Positions 26,707-36,052 of a DNA stretch of 64,000 bases are shown here, in pieces. The translations under genes were made by a program, and so were the position numbers. The notes beneath the pieces are model-generated. The model worked only from the letters and a program-made list of their open reading frames with translations. It searched no databases and was not told the DNA's origin. This DNA comes from an alpha proteobacterium L41A (GTDB lineage: Bacteria; Pseudomonadota; Alphaproteobacteria; Caulobacterales; Caulobacteraceae), in NCBI GenBank assembly GCA_000335735.1, contig AMYY01000001.1:171217-235216 (forward strand), read 5' to 3'. Each line of letters begins with the position of its first letter. Positions within the stretch are counted from its first letter, which is position 1.

Positions 26707-28024
26707 GCGCGGTCTCATCCGTAGGCGCCAAGGCCGAAAGCGGCAGGGTCAGACGCACTTCTGCGCCGCCCGCCGCAGGATTGGAAGCCTCGACCCGACC
26801 GCCCAATGACCGGATCACATTCATCAGCAGGAATAGCCCAAGCCCGGCGCCGGGCCTGGGCTTGGTGGAGTTATAGGGCTTGCCCCAGGCCTGAAGGATC
26901 GACGGCGGAAAGCCCGGTCCGTCGTCACGGACAGCAATGCCGAAATCCTCGTCCGTGCACATCGTGGTCACCGTGATGCGGCCTGCTCCGGCCTCGACCG
27001 CATTGTCGAACAGCACGCCCAGCACCTGACGCAGGGCGGGGTCGGCGATGATCGACGGGTTCTGAGCCACTTCGTCGCGGATCTGCACCGCCACCCCGTC
27101 GCCGCTCCAGCTGGCCACCACATCGGCGACAAAGGCCCGCAGGGTCGTGCGCTCGGGCGCCTGTCCCCTCGCCTCACCGGCCGACATCAGAATGCCGGTG
27201 ACGATGGCCTTGCAGCGTTCGACCTCGGCCCGCATCACCGTCATGTCCTGGGCCAGGTCGGCGTCCTTTGTCAGGGCCGGCATCCGCTTCCAGTCGCTGA
27301 GGATCACTGACAGCGAAGCCAGCGGCGTTCCCAACTCGTGCGCTGCGCCCGACGCCAGCAGGCCCATGCGCACGATATGATCATGCTCGGCCGTCTGCTG
27401 GCGCAGTGCGGCCATGGAGGCGTCGCGCTCGCGCAGGTTCTGGCTGATCCGGGTGACGAACAGCACCAGCAGCACGGCCATCAAGACGAAACAGATCAGA
27501 CTGCCCTGAAGATAGAGGCTGAGCAGCGAATCCTCGCGCGCCGGCGGCAGATTCAGCGGGCGGGAATGCAGGCCCAGCCCGGCGAAACACAGGCTGGAAA
27601 TGGCGATCAGCGCCCAGGCGTAGACCGGCGCCAGCAGCACCGCCCCCAAGACGACTTGCAGCAGATACAGCGCCACAAACGGATTGGCCGCGCCCCCGGT
27701 CAGGAACAGCAGCCAGGTCAGGGCCGCCACATCCGCCAACAGGGCGATCATCAGCGCCTTATCCTCGACCTCCTGCCGGCGGACGGTCAACGGCGCGCTG
27801 ACCAGATTGACCAGCACCAGACCCGCCGGCGCCGCCAGCAACCACAGCACAGGCAGCGGGATCCGCATCACATATTGGACCAGCAGGATCGTCGCCACCT
27901 GCCCGGCGACCGCCAGCCAGCGCAACTGGATCAACAACAGCATGTTGCGGCGGTTGGCCCCGCCGTGGGTCGCGACCCCGCCTCTGAGGCCCAGCCCCAG
28001 CAGTCTTTGCAGGGTCGTGGTCAT
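26696..28024 (-). CDS. regB: RegB/PrrB/ActS-type redox sensor kinase
   Basis: Membrane histidine kinase that senses respiratory redox state. The 442-residue protein starts MTTTLQRLLGLGLRGGV at 28024, overlapping the SURF1 stop. It has six hydrophobic segments. The quinone-linked GGxxNPF motif is present in FLTGGAANPFVALYLLQ. The phospho-His is in ASGAAHELGTPLASLSVIL. A cysteine 42 residues later (EVERCKAIVTG) is close to the position of the redox-active Cys265 of Rhodobacter RegB. ATPase boxes are VLFDNAVEAGAG, AVRDDGPGFPP and GAGLGLFLLMNV. Confidence 0.93.
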   Translation of the reverse strand: MTTTLQRLLGLGLRGGVATHGGANRRNMLLLIQLRWLAVAGQVATILLVQYVMRIPLPVLWLLAAPAGLVLVNLVSAPLTVRRQEVEDKALMIALLADVAALTWLLFLTGGAANPFVALYLLQVVLGAVLLAPVYAWALIAISSLCFAGLGLHSRPLNLPPAREDSLLSLYLQGSLICFVLMAVLLVLFVTRISQNLRERDASMAALRQQTAEHDHIVRMGLLASGAAHELGTPLASLSVILSDWKRMPALTKDADLAQDMTVMRAEVERCKAIVTGILMSAGEARGQAPERTTLRAFVADVVASWSGDGVAVQIRDEVAQNPSIIADPALRQVLGVLFDNAVEAGAGRITVTTMCTDEDFGIAVRDDGPGFPPSILQAWGKPYNSTKPRPGAGLGLFLLMNVIRSLGGRVEASNPAAGGAEVRLTLPLSALAPTDETAHDR

Positions 28025-28719
28025 GACCGTCGACGCCGGCCATCGCGCACGAACAGCCACAGACCGACCAGGGTCAGCAGCGCCATGCCGAACCAGGTCA
28101 GGGCATAAACCAGATGGCTGTTGGCGAACCGGATCACCGTCAGCCCTCCGCGCGGCCATCCCCCCGGGTTCGGACTGGCGTCCGCATCAATGAAATAGGG
28201 CGCGACGGTCGTCAGGCACCGCCGCGCAGCGATCGCCGCGACGTCGCGGGACCGCCAGCGATCACCCGCGGGATCATTGGCGCGCAGGAAGCCCCCCTTC
28301 GGCTCGGTGATCCGCAGCAGCCCGGTCACCGTCTGCTGCCCCTCGACCTGACCATCGACGCGGACGGCCGGATCGCGTCGGCCAGCGGGCACAAAGCCAC
28401 GATTGATCAGGACGGTGAAACCCCGGTCATCGACCAGAGGCGTCATGACCCATAAGCCGCCGCCGTCGTCGGTCACCGCCTGAACCAGCGTTTCCTTGTC
28501 GTGCAGGAATCGACCGCGAACCGTGACGCGGCGGTACTGATCCTTGTCGCGCGTCACCCCGGCCCATTGGGTCGGATCAGGCGCGGGAACGGCGGCCGCA
28601 TGAACGCGAGCATCCACCTGGGCGATCAGATGGGTTTTCCAGGCCAGGCGCTGAACCTGCCATCCGCCCAGCGCTACAAAGCCGACGAACAGCGCCAGGC
28701 CCGCGATCACGACCGCCAC
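28021..28719 (-). CDS. SURF1 family oxidase assembly protein
   Basis: Membrane protein that helps heme delivery to heme-copper oxidases. It has an N-terminal TM (VVIAGLALFVGFVALGGWQV), the LGxWQ-like GGWQVQRLAWKTHLIAQV, a periplasmic domain with VTVRGRFLHDKE and VLINRGFVPAGRR, then a second TM (LVYALTWFGMALLTLVGLWL). The only standard start is GTG 28719, at the TM edge and without an RBS. A well-placed GAGG instead precedes an in-frame ATC near 28774. It follows cyoD and overlaps regB by 4 bp. Confidence 0.88.
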   Translation of the reverse strand: MAVVIAGLALFVGFVALGGWQVQRLAWKTHLIAQVDARVHAAAVPAPDPTQWAGVTRDKDQYRRVTVRGRFLHDKETLVQAVTDDGGGLWVMTPLVDDRGFTVLINRGFVPAGRRDPAVRVDGQVEGQQTVTGLLRITEPKGGFLRANDPAGDRWRSRDVAAIAARRCLTTVAPYFIDADASPNPGGWPRGGLTVIRFANSHLVYALTWFGMALLTLVGLWLFVRDGRRRRS

Positions 28720-28786
28720 GCGGAAGGATCGCGAACGTCTGGCCTTGCCGCCGGCCGGGACTGAGGACGGGTCCGTGATCTCGACC

Positions 28787-29182
28787 TCAGCCGCCCATCT
28801 GCGCCATGTCGTGCGTCATGGGCATCATATTGGTGTTCAGGTGGTACATGACCCACAGCGAACCCGACAGGGCGATGACCACCACGATGATGGTGAAGAT
28901 CAGCGCCAGCATGATCCAGCCGCCCTCGGACTTGGAGTTCATGTGCAGGAAGAAGATCATGTGGACCACGATCTGCACCACGGCGAAGCCCATGACGATC
29001 AGGGCCGTGGCCTGGGTCGGCAGGACATCGGTCATGACCAGGGCGAACGGGATGGCGGTCAGGATCACCGACAGCACGAAGCCGATCATGTAGCTCTTGA
29101 AGGAGCCGTGATTGTGCCCCTCGTGGCCCAGGTGGTCGGTCTCGTGAGACTCCGGCGAATGGTCGTTCATGTCGGCGCTCAT
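28787..29182 (-). CDS. cyoD: Cytochrome o ubiquinol oxidase subunit IV
   Basis: Small membrane subunit of the bo3-type quinol oxidase. The 131-residue protein has a His-rich N-terminus (SPESHETDHLGHEGHNHG) followed by three TM segments: YMIGFVLSVILTAIPFALVM, ALIVMGFAVVQIVVHMIFFL and IMLALIFTIIVVVIALSGSLW. The ATG at 29182 overlaps the cyoC stop (ATGA). Confidence 0.93.
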   Translation of the reverse strand: MSADMNDHSPESHETDHLGHEGHNHGSFKSYMIGFVLSVILTAIPFALVMTDVLPTQATALIVMGFAVVQIVVHMIFFLHMNSKSEGGWIMLALIFTIIVVVIALSGSLWVMYHLNTNMMPMTHDMAQMGG

Positions 29183-29802
29183 CGCAGCATGCCCAGCAGA
29201 TAGACGAAGGTGAAGACGCCGATCCAGATGACGTCCAGGAAGTGCCAGAACATCGACAGGCACATCAGGCGGCGTTTGTTGGCGGGGATCAGGCCCTTCA
29301 TGCTGACCTGAACCATCAGCGTCACCAGCCAGATGATGCCGAAGGCGACGTGCAGGCCGTGGGTGCCCACCAGGGTGAAGAAGGCCGACAGGAAGGCGCT
29401 GCGTTGCGGCGTCGCGCCCTCATGGATCAGGTGTGCGAACTCGTAGAGTTCGATGCCCAGGAACGCCAGGCCGAACAGGCCTGTGATCGCCAGCCAGACC
29501 AGCGTCTGTCGCTGGTTGTTTCGATCCATCGCCAGCATGGCGAAGCCGTAGGTGATCGACGAGAACAGCAGCATGGCGGTGTTGATCGCCACCAGCTCCA
29601 AATCGAACAGCTGCTGCGGTCCCGGCCCGGCGGCGTAGTTACCGCCCAGCACGCCGAATACGGCGAACAGCATCGCAAAGATGAGGCAGTCGCTCATCAG
29701 ATAGAGCCAGAAGCCCAGCATGGTGCTGGAGCCTTCCTCGTGATGCGGCTCCTCTTCCAGGTGGAAGACGGTCCGGTCGATCTCGGTCGCAGTCGCGCTC
29801 AT
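29179..29802 (-). CDS. cyoC: Cytochrome o ubiquinol oxidase subunit III
   Basis: Heme-copper oxidase subunit III of 207 residues with five TM segments (LGFWLYLMSDCLIFAMLFAV, LVAINTAMLLFSSITYGFAM, WLAITGLFGLAFLGIELYEF). The TLVGTHGLHVAFGIIWLVTL region carries the conserved HGxH, and WHFLDVIWIGVFTFVYLLGM ends the protein. It sits 2 bp downstream of cyoB and overlaps cyoD. Confidence 0.95.
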   Translation of the reverse strand: MSATATEIDRTVFHLEEEPHHEEGSSTMLGFWLYLMSDCLIFAMLFAVFGVLGGNYAAGPGPQQLFDLELVAINTAMLLFSSITYGFAMLAMDRNNQRQTLVWLAITGLFGLAFLGIELYEFAHLIHEGATPQRSAFLSAFFTLVGTHGLHVAFGIIWLVTLMVQVSMKGLIPANKRRLMCLSMFWHFLDVIWIGVFTFVYLLGMLR

Positions 29803-29804
29803 AA

Positions 29805-31808
29805 TCAGGCCTCCGTTCCGGCCAGGGCGCGGGTGCGCGCCTCTTCTGTCGCGCGGACCTCATCCTCGGGGATGTAGTAGTCGCGCTTGTAGTTGAAGGT
29901 ATGGCCGATCGAGACGGCCAACACCCCGATGAAGCTGATGGCGGCCAGCCACCAGATGTACCAGATCAAGGCCAGACCCATCACCAGGCACAGGCCCGAG
30001 ATGATGATCCCCGCCCCTGTGTTCGAGGGCATGTGGATCGCCTTGTAGCCGCTCAGCGGACGCTGATAGCCCTGCTTCTTCATGTCCCACCAGGCGTCGG
30101 CGTCATGGACGTAGGGCGTGGCGGCGAAGTTGTAGGCCGGCGGCGGCGACGAGGTCGCCCACTCCAGTGTGCGGCCGCCCCACGGGTCGCCCGTGGTGTC
30201 GCGCAGCTTGTCGCGGTTGATGATCGACACGGCGAACTGGATGAACATGGCCGCGATGCCCAGGGCGATGACGCCGGCGCCGATGGCGGCGATGACGAAC
30301 CAGATTTGCAGCGAGGGATCGTCGAACACCCGCATCCGGCGCGTCACGCCCATCAGGCCCAAGACGTACAGCGGCAGGAAGGCCAGCCAGAAGCCGGGCA
30401 CCCAGCACCAGAAGCTGATCAGGCCCCACGTCTTGTCCAGCTTGAAGCCGAAGGCCTTGGGCCACCAGAAGTTGATCGCCGCAAACAGGCCAAACAGCAC
30501 GCCGCCGATGATGACGTTGTGGAAGTGGGCCACCAGGAACAGCGAGTTGTGCAGCACGAAGTCGGCCGGCGGCACCGCCAGCAGCACGCCCGTCATCCCG
30601 CCGATCACAAAGGTCAGCATGAAGGCGACCAGCCACATCATCGGCAGCTCGAACCGGATGCGCCCGCGGTACATCGTGAACAGCCAGTTGAAGATCTTCG
30701 CGCCCGTCGGGATCGAGATGATCATCGTCGTGATGCCGAAGAAGCTGTTCACCGAGGCGCCCGAGCCCATGGTGAAGAAGTGGTGCAGCCAGACCAGGTA
30801 GGACAGGATCGTGATGACGACCGTGGCGTAGACCATTGAGGTGTAGCCGAACAGCTTCTTGCCCGAGAAGGTCGACGCGATCTCTGAGAAGACGCCGAAT
30901 AGCGGCAGGATCAGGATGTAGACCTCGGGGTGACCCCAGATCCAGATCAGGTTCACATACATCATCGGGTTGCCGCCGAAGTCGTTCGTGAAGAAGTTGG
31001 TGCCGACGTAACGATCCAGCGTCAGCAGGGCCAGAACGGCGGTCAGGACCGGGAAGGACGCCACGATCAGCACGTTGGTGCACAGCGAGGTCCAGGTGAA
31101 GACCGGCATCTTCATCATGCCCATGCCGGGCGCGCGCATCTTCACGATCGTCGCGATCAGGTTGATGCCGGACAGCGTCGTCCCCACCCCCGCGATCTGC
31201 AGCGCCCATATGTAATAGTCGACCCCGACGCCGGGGCTGTAGCCGATACCCGACAGCGGCGGATAGGCCAGCCAGCCCGTGCGCGCGAACTCGCCCACGA
31301 ACAGCGAGGCCATGACGATGATGGCGCCGGCCGTGGTCATCCAGAAGCTGAAGTTGTTCAGGAACGGGAAGGACACGTCGCGCGCGCCGATCTGCAGCGG
31401 CACAACGTAGTTCATGATGCCCGTCACCAGTGGCATAGCCACGAAGAAGATCATGATCACGCCGTGGGCGGTGAAGATCTGATCATAGTGGTGCGCGTTC
31501 AGATAACCTTCGGACCCGCCGAAGGCCATCGCCTGTTGCAGGCGCATCATGATGGCGTCGGCGAAGCCGCGCACGAACATGATCAGACCCAGGATCATGT
31601 ACATGATCCCGATCTTCTTGTGGTCCACGGTGGTGAACCATTCCTTCCAGAGATAGCCCCACAGCTTGAAATAGGTCAGGGCGCCGAACAGGGCGAGGCC
31701 GCCCAGCAGCACGACCGACATGGTCACGACCAGGATCGGCTCGTGTAGCGGCAAAGCCTCAAGCGTGAGGCGCCCGAAGATTAGCGGAATGAGTTGATCA
31801 GCGTTCAT
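29805..31808 (-). CDS. cyoB: Cytochrome o ubiquinol oxidase subunit I
   Basis: Catalytic subunit of the quinol oxidase, 667 residues and about 15 TM segments. Heme b ligand histidines are in [19 protein letters not shown] and [16 protein letters not shown]; the CuB histidine with the cross-linked tyrosine is in [19 protein letters not shown]; the CuB pair is in [12 protein letters not shown]. The proton-channel segment [16 protein letters not shown] is intact. The N-terminal helix before [13 protein letters not shown] is typical of CyoB. Confidence 0.97.
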   Translation of the reverse strand: MNADQLIPLIFGRLTLEALPLHEPILVVTMSVVLLGGLALFGALTYFKLWGYLWKEWFTTVDHKKIGIMYMILGLIMFVRGFADAIMMRLQQAMAFGGSEGYLNAHHYDQIFTAHGVIMIFFVAMPLVTGIMNYVVPLQIGARDVSFPFLNNFSFWMTTAGAIIVMASLFVGEFARTGWLAYPPLSGIGYSPGVGVDYYIWALQIAGVGTTLSGINLIATIVKMRAPGMGMMKMPVFTWTSLCTNVLIVASFPVLTAVLALLTLDRYVGTNFFTNDFGGNPMMYVNLIWIWGHPEVYILILPLFGVFSEIASTFSGKKLFGYTSMVYATVVITILSYLVWLHHFFTMGSGASVNSFFGITTMIISIPTGAKIFNWLFTMYRGRIRFELPMMWLVAFMLTFVIGGMTGVLLAVPPADFVLHNSLFLVAHFHNVIIGGVLFGLFAAINFWWPKAFGFKLDKTWGLISFWCWVPGFWLAFLPLYVLGLMGVTRRMRVFDDPSLQIWFVIAAIGAGVIALGIAAMFIQFAVSIINRDKLRDTTGDPWGGRTLEWATSSPPPAYNFAATPYVHDADAWWDMKKQGYQRPLSGYKAIHMPSNTGAGIIISGLCLVMGLALIWYIWWLAAISFIGVLAVSIGHTFNYKRDYYIPEDEVRATEEARTRALAGTEA

Positions 31809-31821
31809 CGACTGTGTTCGC

Positions 31822-33147
31822 TCAGGCGTTGGGGGCGGAACGGACGTCGGTCGGAACCGGCCCCGTGGCGAAGGGATTGCGGGCCAGCGTCGTCAGTGAG
31901 GCCATCGGGGTCTGGCCCGGCGACAACCCTTGCCCGGTCAGGCGCTCCAGGCTGGTCAGTCCGGCGACCGTATCCAGCTCGGCGCGGCGCATGCGGTCGG
32001 CGGCGGCCGCCTCGGCCTGCAGCGGGGTGCAGATCGTCATGACGTAGCTGTCGTTGGAGCCGAAGTAGGCGGGCGATTTTCCGCGACCGGCGTATTTGTC
32101 ATAGACCAGCGGCATGGTGTTGCGCACCGACGCCATGGACAAGCCGCCCTGTTTGTCGATGGCCATCATCTCGCCCATGCACATCTTGCCCGGCTCGACG
32201 CACATGTTGAGGATCGCGTCCCACAACATGCCGTCAACGTTGGAGAAGCGCATGACCGGCGCCTTCTCGCTGGGCTTTTCCAGCTCCAGATAGCGATCGC
32301 GGTCCAGCGTCTGGCCGCCCTGGCGCACGCCGGCGATCCATTGGTCAAACCCGGACTGATCCAGACCGTGGAAGGCGAAGCGCATGTGCGAGAAGCCGTC
32401 GCCGGAATAGTTGGCCGAGAAGCCTTCGTATTCGCCCGGACGGTTGATGACGGCGTGCAGCTTCGTCTCCATGCCCGGCATGGCGTAGATCTGACCGGCC
32501 AGGGCGGGAATGTAGAAGCTGTTCATCACCGAGGACGAGGTGATGTGGAAACGGATCGGGCGATCCACCGGCGCGGCCAGTTCATTGACCGTGGCGACGC
32601 CGTACTGCGGGTAGATGAACATCCACTTCCAGTCGAGCGCGACGACATTGACCTGCAACGGCTCCACGCTTTCCTCGACGGCCTGACCCGGCTTGATCCG
32701 GTCGATCGGACGATAGGGGTCCAGAAGGTGCGTGCCGGCCCAGGTCAGGGCGCCCAGGCAGATGATGATCATCAGCGGCGCGGCCCAGATGACCAGCTCG
32801 AGCGACGTGGAGTGATCCCAGTCGGGACGGTAGTCAGCCTCGGCCTCCTTGTTCGACGCCCGATACTTCCAGGCGAAGAAGACGATCAGACCCATCACCG
32901 GCACGATGATGATCAGCATCAGCAGGGTCGAGATCATCAGCAGGTCGCCCTGCTGGGCGGCGACGTCGCCGGCAGGGTTGAGGACGACCAGGTTGCAGGC
33001 CGACAGCAGGGCCACGACGGGCGCGAGCAAAAGTAGGCGCAGACGGCGCAAGGCGGATCCAATCGAAAAGCGTCGGGCCAGGGGGAGGCGCCGCGACGGT
33101 TGGCGTTCGTAGGCGGCGGGATACTCAAGCTCAATCAGGAACGACAT
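31822..33147 (-). CDS. cyoA: Cytochrome o ubiquinol oxidase subunit II
   Basis: Lipoprotein subunit II of the quinol oxidase, 441 residues. The lipobox LLSAC is at about residue 51, preceded by an unusually long basic N-terminus ([20 protein letters not shown]). Two TM segments follow ([37 protein letters not shown]). The cupredoxin domain has [20 protein letters not shown] but lacks the CuA cysteines, as expected for a quinol rather than cytochrome c oxidase. The C-terminal ~120 residues extend beyond E. coli CyoA. A later start near the signal sequence cannot be excluded. Confidence 0.95.
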   Translation of the reverse strand: MSFLIELEYPAAYERQPSRRLPLARRFSIGSALRRLRLLLLAPVVALLSACNLVVLNPAGDVAAQQGDLLMISTLLMLIIIVPVMGLIVFFAWKYRASNKEAEADYRPDWDHSTSLELVIWAAPLMIIICLGALTWAGTHLLDPYRPIDRIKPGQAVEESVEPLQVNVVALDWKWMFIYPQYGVATVNELAAPVDRPIRFHITSSSVMNSFYIPALAGQIYAMPGMETKLHAVINRPGEYEGFSANYSGDGFSHMRFAFHGLDQSGFDQWIAGVRQGGQTLDRDRYLELEKPSEKAPVMRFSNVDGMLWDAILNMCVEPGKMCMGEMMAIDKQGGLSMASVRNTMPLVYDKYAGRGKSPAYFGSNDSYVMTICTPLQAEAAAADRMRRAELDTVAGLTSLERLTGQGLSPGQTPMASLTTLARNPFATGPVPTDVRSAPNA

Positions 33148-33261
33148 TGGGCAATATGTCCTATCCTCACGAGGCCGCTTTCATCGCAAAGGGCGCCCGG
33201 TCATAATACGGCGACCTGCCGTACGGCCGATAATTCAGTCTCACACGGAGCGACCAAGCCC

Positions 33262-34614
33262 ATGTCCGCCTCGACGACCCCTTCGTCAGAGTCGCTGGAA
33301 CGCGACGCCGCCGCCCTTCATACGGGCCATGGCAAGGTTGACGCCGGCGAGATCGCCATCGGCGTCATTATCGGCCGAACTTCCGAGTTTTTCGACTTCT
33401 TTGTTTACGCCATCGCTTCGGTGGTCGTTTTCCCGCAGTTGATCTTCCCGTATGCGGGCGCGGTGGGCGGCACCCTGCTCTCCTTCGCCGTCTTCGCCCT
33501 GGCTTTCCTGGCCCGGCCGCTGGGCACCGTCCTGTTCATCGCCATCGACCGCAAATTCGGACGCGGCGCCAAGCTGACGACCGCCCTGCTGCTGCTGGGC
33601 ACCTCCACCGTGTCGGTGGCCTTCATCCCCGGATACGAAAGCATCGGCATGTGGGCGCCGGTCTTGCTCGCCCTGACCCGTATCGGCCAGGGCGTCGCCC
33701 TGGGCGGCACCTGGGACGGTCTGGCCTCGCTCCTCGCGCTGAACGCGCCCGAGAAGAAGCGCGGCTGGTACGCCATGATCCCGCAACTCGGCGCGCCCAT
33801 CGGCCTGCTGGTGGCCTCGGCCCTGTTCGCCTTCTTCCTGAACACGCTGTCTGCGCCCGACTTCCTGGATTGGGGCTGGCGCTATCCGTTCTTCGTGGCC
33901 TTTGCGATCAACGTCGTGGCCCTGTTCGCGCGCCTGCGCATCGTGGTGACGCCCGCCTTCCAGAAGCTGTTCGAGACGCGCGAGCTTCAGCCCACGCCGA
34001 TCAGCCAGGCCCTGCGCGACGAAGGTCCGAAGATCGCCATCGGCGCCTTCGCTCCGCTGGCCAGCTTCGCCATGTTCCACATGGTGACCGTCTTCCCGCT
34101 TTCGTGGGTGTTCCTGTTCACCAAGGAAACGCCGGTCCGCTTCCTGCTGATCGAGATGGTGGGTGCGGTCTTCGGTCTTCTGGCCATCCTGGCCTCGGGC
34201 ATTCTGGCCGACCGCTACGGCCGCCGCACCCTGCTGGCGATCACGGCCGCCGGCATCGCCGCCTTCTCGGGTTTTGCGCCGCAGTTGCTGAACGGCGGCC
34301 CGGTCGGCGAGCTGACCTTCATGATCTCCGGCTTCATCCTGCTGGGCCTGTCGTTCGGCCAGGCCTCTGGTCCGGTGGCGTCCAGCTTCAGCCTGACCAA
34401 CCGCTATACCTCCTCCGCCCTGACCTCGGACCTGGCCTGGTTGTTCGGCGCGGGCTTTGCGCCGCTGGCGGCCCTGTGGATTTCCAGCCAGTTCGGCCTG
34501 ATCGCCGCCGGCGCCTATCTGCTGTCGGGCGCCATCTGCACCCTCTTGGCCCTGTGGCTGAACCGCGAACTGGCCCGCAGCTCCTCCGACAAGGACCGCG
34601 CCAAGACGGCCTGA
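33262..34614 (+). CDS. MFS transporter, metabolite:H+ symporter (MHS) type
   Basis: A 450-residue transporter with 12 TM segments. It starts MSASTTPSSESLERDAAAL at 33262. The MHS-type signatures are GVIIGRTSEFFDFFVYAIAS in TM1, LARPLGTVLFIAIDRKFGRG in loop 2-3, and GQGVALGGTWDGLASLLALN where the family usually has GGEWGGA. SGILADRYGRRTLLAI is loop 8-9. The substrate is probably an organic acid or osmolyte but cannot be deduced. It diverges from cyoA and is followed by a terminator. Confidence 0.88.
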   Translation: MSASTTPSSESLERDAAALHTGHGKVDAGEIAIGVIIGRTSEFFDFFVYAIASVVVFPQLIFPYAGAVGGTLLSFAVFALAFLARPLGTVLFIAIDRKFGRGAKLTTALLLLGTSTVSVAFIPGYESIGMWAPVLLALTRIGQGVALGGTWDGLASLLALNAPEKKRGWYAMIPQLGAPIGLLVASALFAFFLNTLSAPDFLDWGWRYPFFVAFAINVVALFARLRIVVTPAFQKLFETRELQPTPISQALRDEGPKIAIGAFAPLASFAMFHMVTVFPLSWVFLFTKETPVRFLLIEMVGAVFGLLAILASGILADRYGRRTLLAITAAGIAAFSGFAPQLLNGGPVGELTFMISGFILLGLSFGQASGPVASSFSLTNRYTSSALTSDLAWLFGAGFAPLAALWISSQFGLIAAGAYLLSGAICTLLALWLNRELARSSSDKDRAKTA

Positions 34615-34638
34615 TCTTTCAGGTCACGCACAAACAGA

Positions 34639-34666
34639 CACTGCCCGCAGTCGCCTGCGGGCAGTG
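34639..34666 (+). terminator. Terminator after the MFS symporter
   Basis: CACTGCCCGCAG (34639-34650), loop TCGC, CTGCGGGCAGTG (34655-34666) is a perfect 12-bp stem followed by TTGCGTTT. It lies 24 bp after the stop, before the convergent crtG. Confidence 0.85.
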
Positions 34667-34742
34667 TTGCGTTTGGGGCTATGGCTGGGTCAGGTTTGCG
34701 TCAGATCGCCCCGCAGCAAGGCGGTGCAGGTCGTCACCGTCT

Positions 34743-35492
34743 TCAAGTGAGAGGGTTTCGCGGCGATGGCCGATCTAGCTGTGAAATCTCGCTGCCTGCC
34801 CATCGGTCCCACATCTGGAAATAGAGGCCATAGTTGCCGTTGAAACGTTTGTGGTGCGCGTCGTGGTGGGTGGCGGTGATCATCCAGCGTAGCGGGACAC
34901 GTTTCAGCCACGAGGCGGGCCAGACCTCTCGGCCTGCGTGATTCAGCACGGCGGTTGCGGTCATCAAGGTCAGCAGCGCCAGAGCTACGCCCCAGTGAAT
35001 AGGGATGAAGAGGGTCAGGGCCGGCAGGAACCAGGCCGTGGCGATCGCTTCGGCCGGATCGAACGCGAAGGAGGCGAAGGCGCTGGGGTCGCGCGATCGA
35101 TGGTGTTCGGCATGGGCCCAGGGGAAGATGCGCGGGTGATGCAGCCCGCGATGGACCCAATAGTAGAAGGCGTCGTGGGCCAGCATGTAGACGATGAAGC
35201 TGGCGGGCAGCCACCACAGCGGTTTGACATAAATATCGTCGTAGATCGCCGTCCCGCCGCGCTTCCAGAGCTCGATGACGAATGCGGCCGGCAAGGCGTA
35301 GATCGGGCAGGCGATCAGGGACGCGATGACTTCGGCGCGGATGCGTTTCGCTACCGGCGGCCTGTGGTTCAGCTGACGCCCCCGTCCCGCCCCGCCCCAC
35401 AGCAAGCCATGGGTCACGACCCCGACCAGCAGATAGCGCACGCCGATGATCAGGCTGAGCGCGAGGGTGGTGACGAACAGGTCCTTCAACAT
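34743..35492 (-). CDS. crtG: Carotenoid 2,2'-beta-hydroxylase
   Basis: Membrane di-iron hydroxylase of 249 residues, sterol desaturase/fatty acid hydroxylase superfamily. Histidine clusters: AHDAFYYWVHRGLHHPRIF, then PWAHAEHHRSRDPSAF and ITATHHDAHHKRFNGNYG. At least three TM segments. The crtG of Brevundimonas sp. SD212 hydroxylates beta-ionone rings at C-2, resembles animal sterol C5-desaturase and lies beside crtZ, as this gene does. Name assigned from family plus position; product would be 2-hydroxylated xanthophylls such as 2-hydroxyastaxanthin. Diverges from crtZ. Confidence 0.85.
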   Translation of the reverse strand: MLKDLFVTTLALSLIIGVRYLLVGVVTHGLLWGGAGRGRQLNHRPPVAKRIRAEVIASLIACPIYALPAAFVIELWKRGGTAIYDDIYVKPLWWLPASFIVYMLAHDAFYYWVHRGLHHPRIFPWAHAEHHRSRDPSAFASFAFDPAEAIATAWFLPALTLFIPIHWGVALALLTLMTATAVLNHAGREVWPASWLKRVPLRWMITATHHDAHHKRFNGNYGLYFQMWDRWAGSEISQLDRPSPRNPLT

Positions 35493-35566
35493 GGGCGCAC
35501 AGACGGCGAAACCCCGCGCCGGGTCAAGTCGTGACGCGCAGGGCTCGAAGCGCCTATGATGCGGTC

Positions 35567-36052
35567 ATGTCCTGGCCGACGATGATCCTGCTGTTCCTCG
35601 CCACCTTCCTGGGGATGGAGGTCTTCGCCTGGGCGATGCATCGCTATGTCATGCACGGCCTGCTTTGGACCTGGCACCGCAGCCACCATGAGCCGCACGA
35701 CGACGTGCTGGAGAAGAATGACCTGTTCGCCGTGGTGTTCGCCGCCCCGGCCATCGTCCTCGTCGCGCTGGGACTGCACGTCTGGCCCTGGGCGCTGCCG
35801 ATCGGCCTGGGCGTCACGGCCTATGGGCTGGTCTATTTCTTCTTTCATGATGGACTGGTGCACCGCCGTTTCCCGACCGGGATTGCGGGGCGCTCAGGGT
35901 TCTGGACGCGGCGCATCCAGGCGCATCGGCTGCATCATGCGGTGCGGACGCGCGAGGGCTGCGTGTCGTTCGGCTTCCTGTGGGTGCGGTCGGCGCGCGC
36001 GCTGAAGGCCGAACTGTCTCAGAAACGCGGCTCATCCAGCAACGGCGCCTGA
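35567..36052 (+). CDS. crtZ: Beta-carotene 3-hydroxylase
   Basis: Adds 3-hydroxyl groups to beta-rings (zeaxanthin, and with CrtW astaxanthin). The 161-residue membrane protein has the four histidine motifs of CrtZ: AMHRYVMHG, WHRSHHEPHD, FFHDGLVHRRFP and AHRLHHAVRTREGCVSFGF. The start at 35567 gives the usual length. Its 3' end overlaps the convergent idi gene by 34 bp, so antisense interference between the two transcripts is possible. Confidence 0.95.
   Translation: MSWPTMILLFLATFLGMEVFAWAMHRYVMHGLLWTWHRSHHEPHDDVLEKNDLFAVVFAAPAIVLVALGLHVWPWALPIGLGVTAYGLVYFFFHDGLVHRRFPTGIAGRSGFWTRRIQAHRLHHAVRTREGCVSFGFLWVRSARALKAELSQKRGSSSNGA

Noticed and set aside
30103..31209. Long minus-strand frame inside cyoB
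   Set aside because: Alternate frame of a highly conserved oxidase gene; the sequence is Asp/Arg/His-rich without domains, and cyoB is unambiguous.
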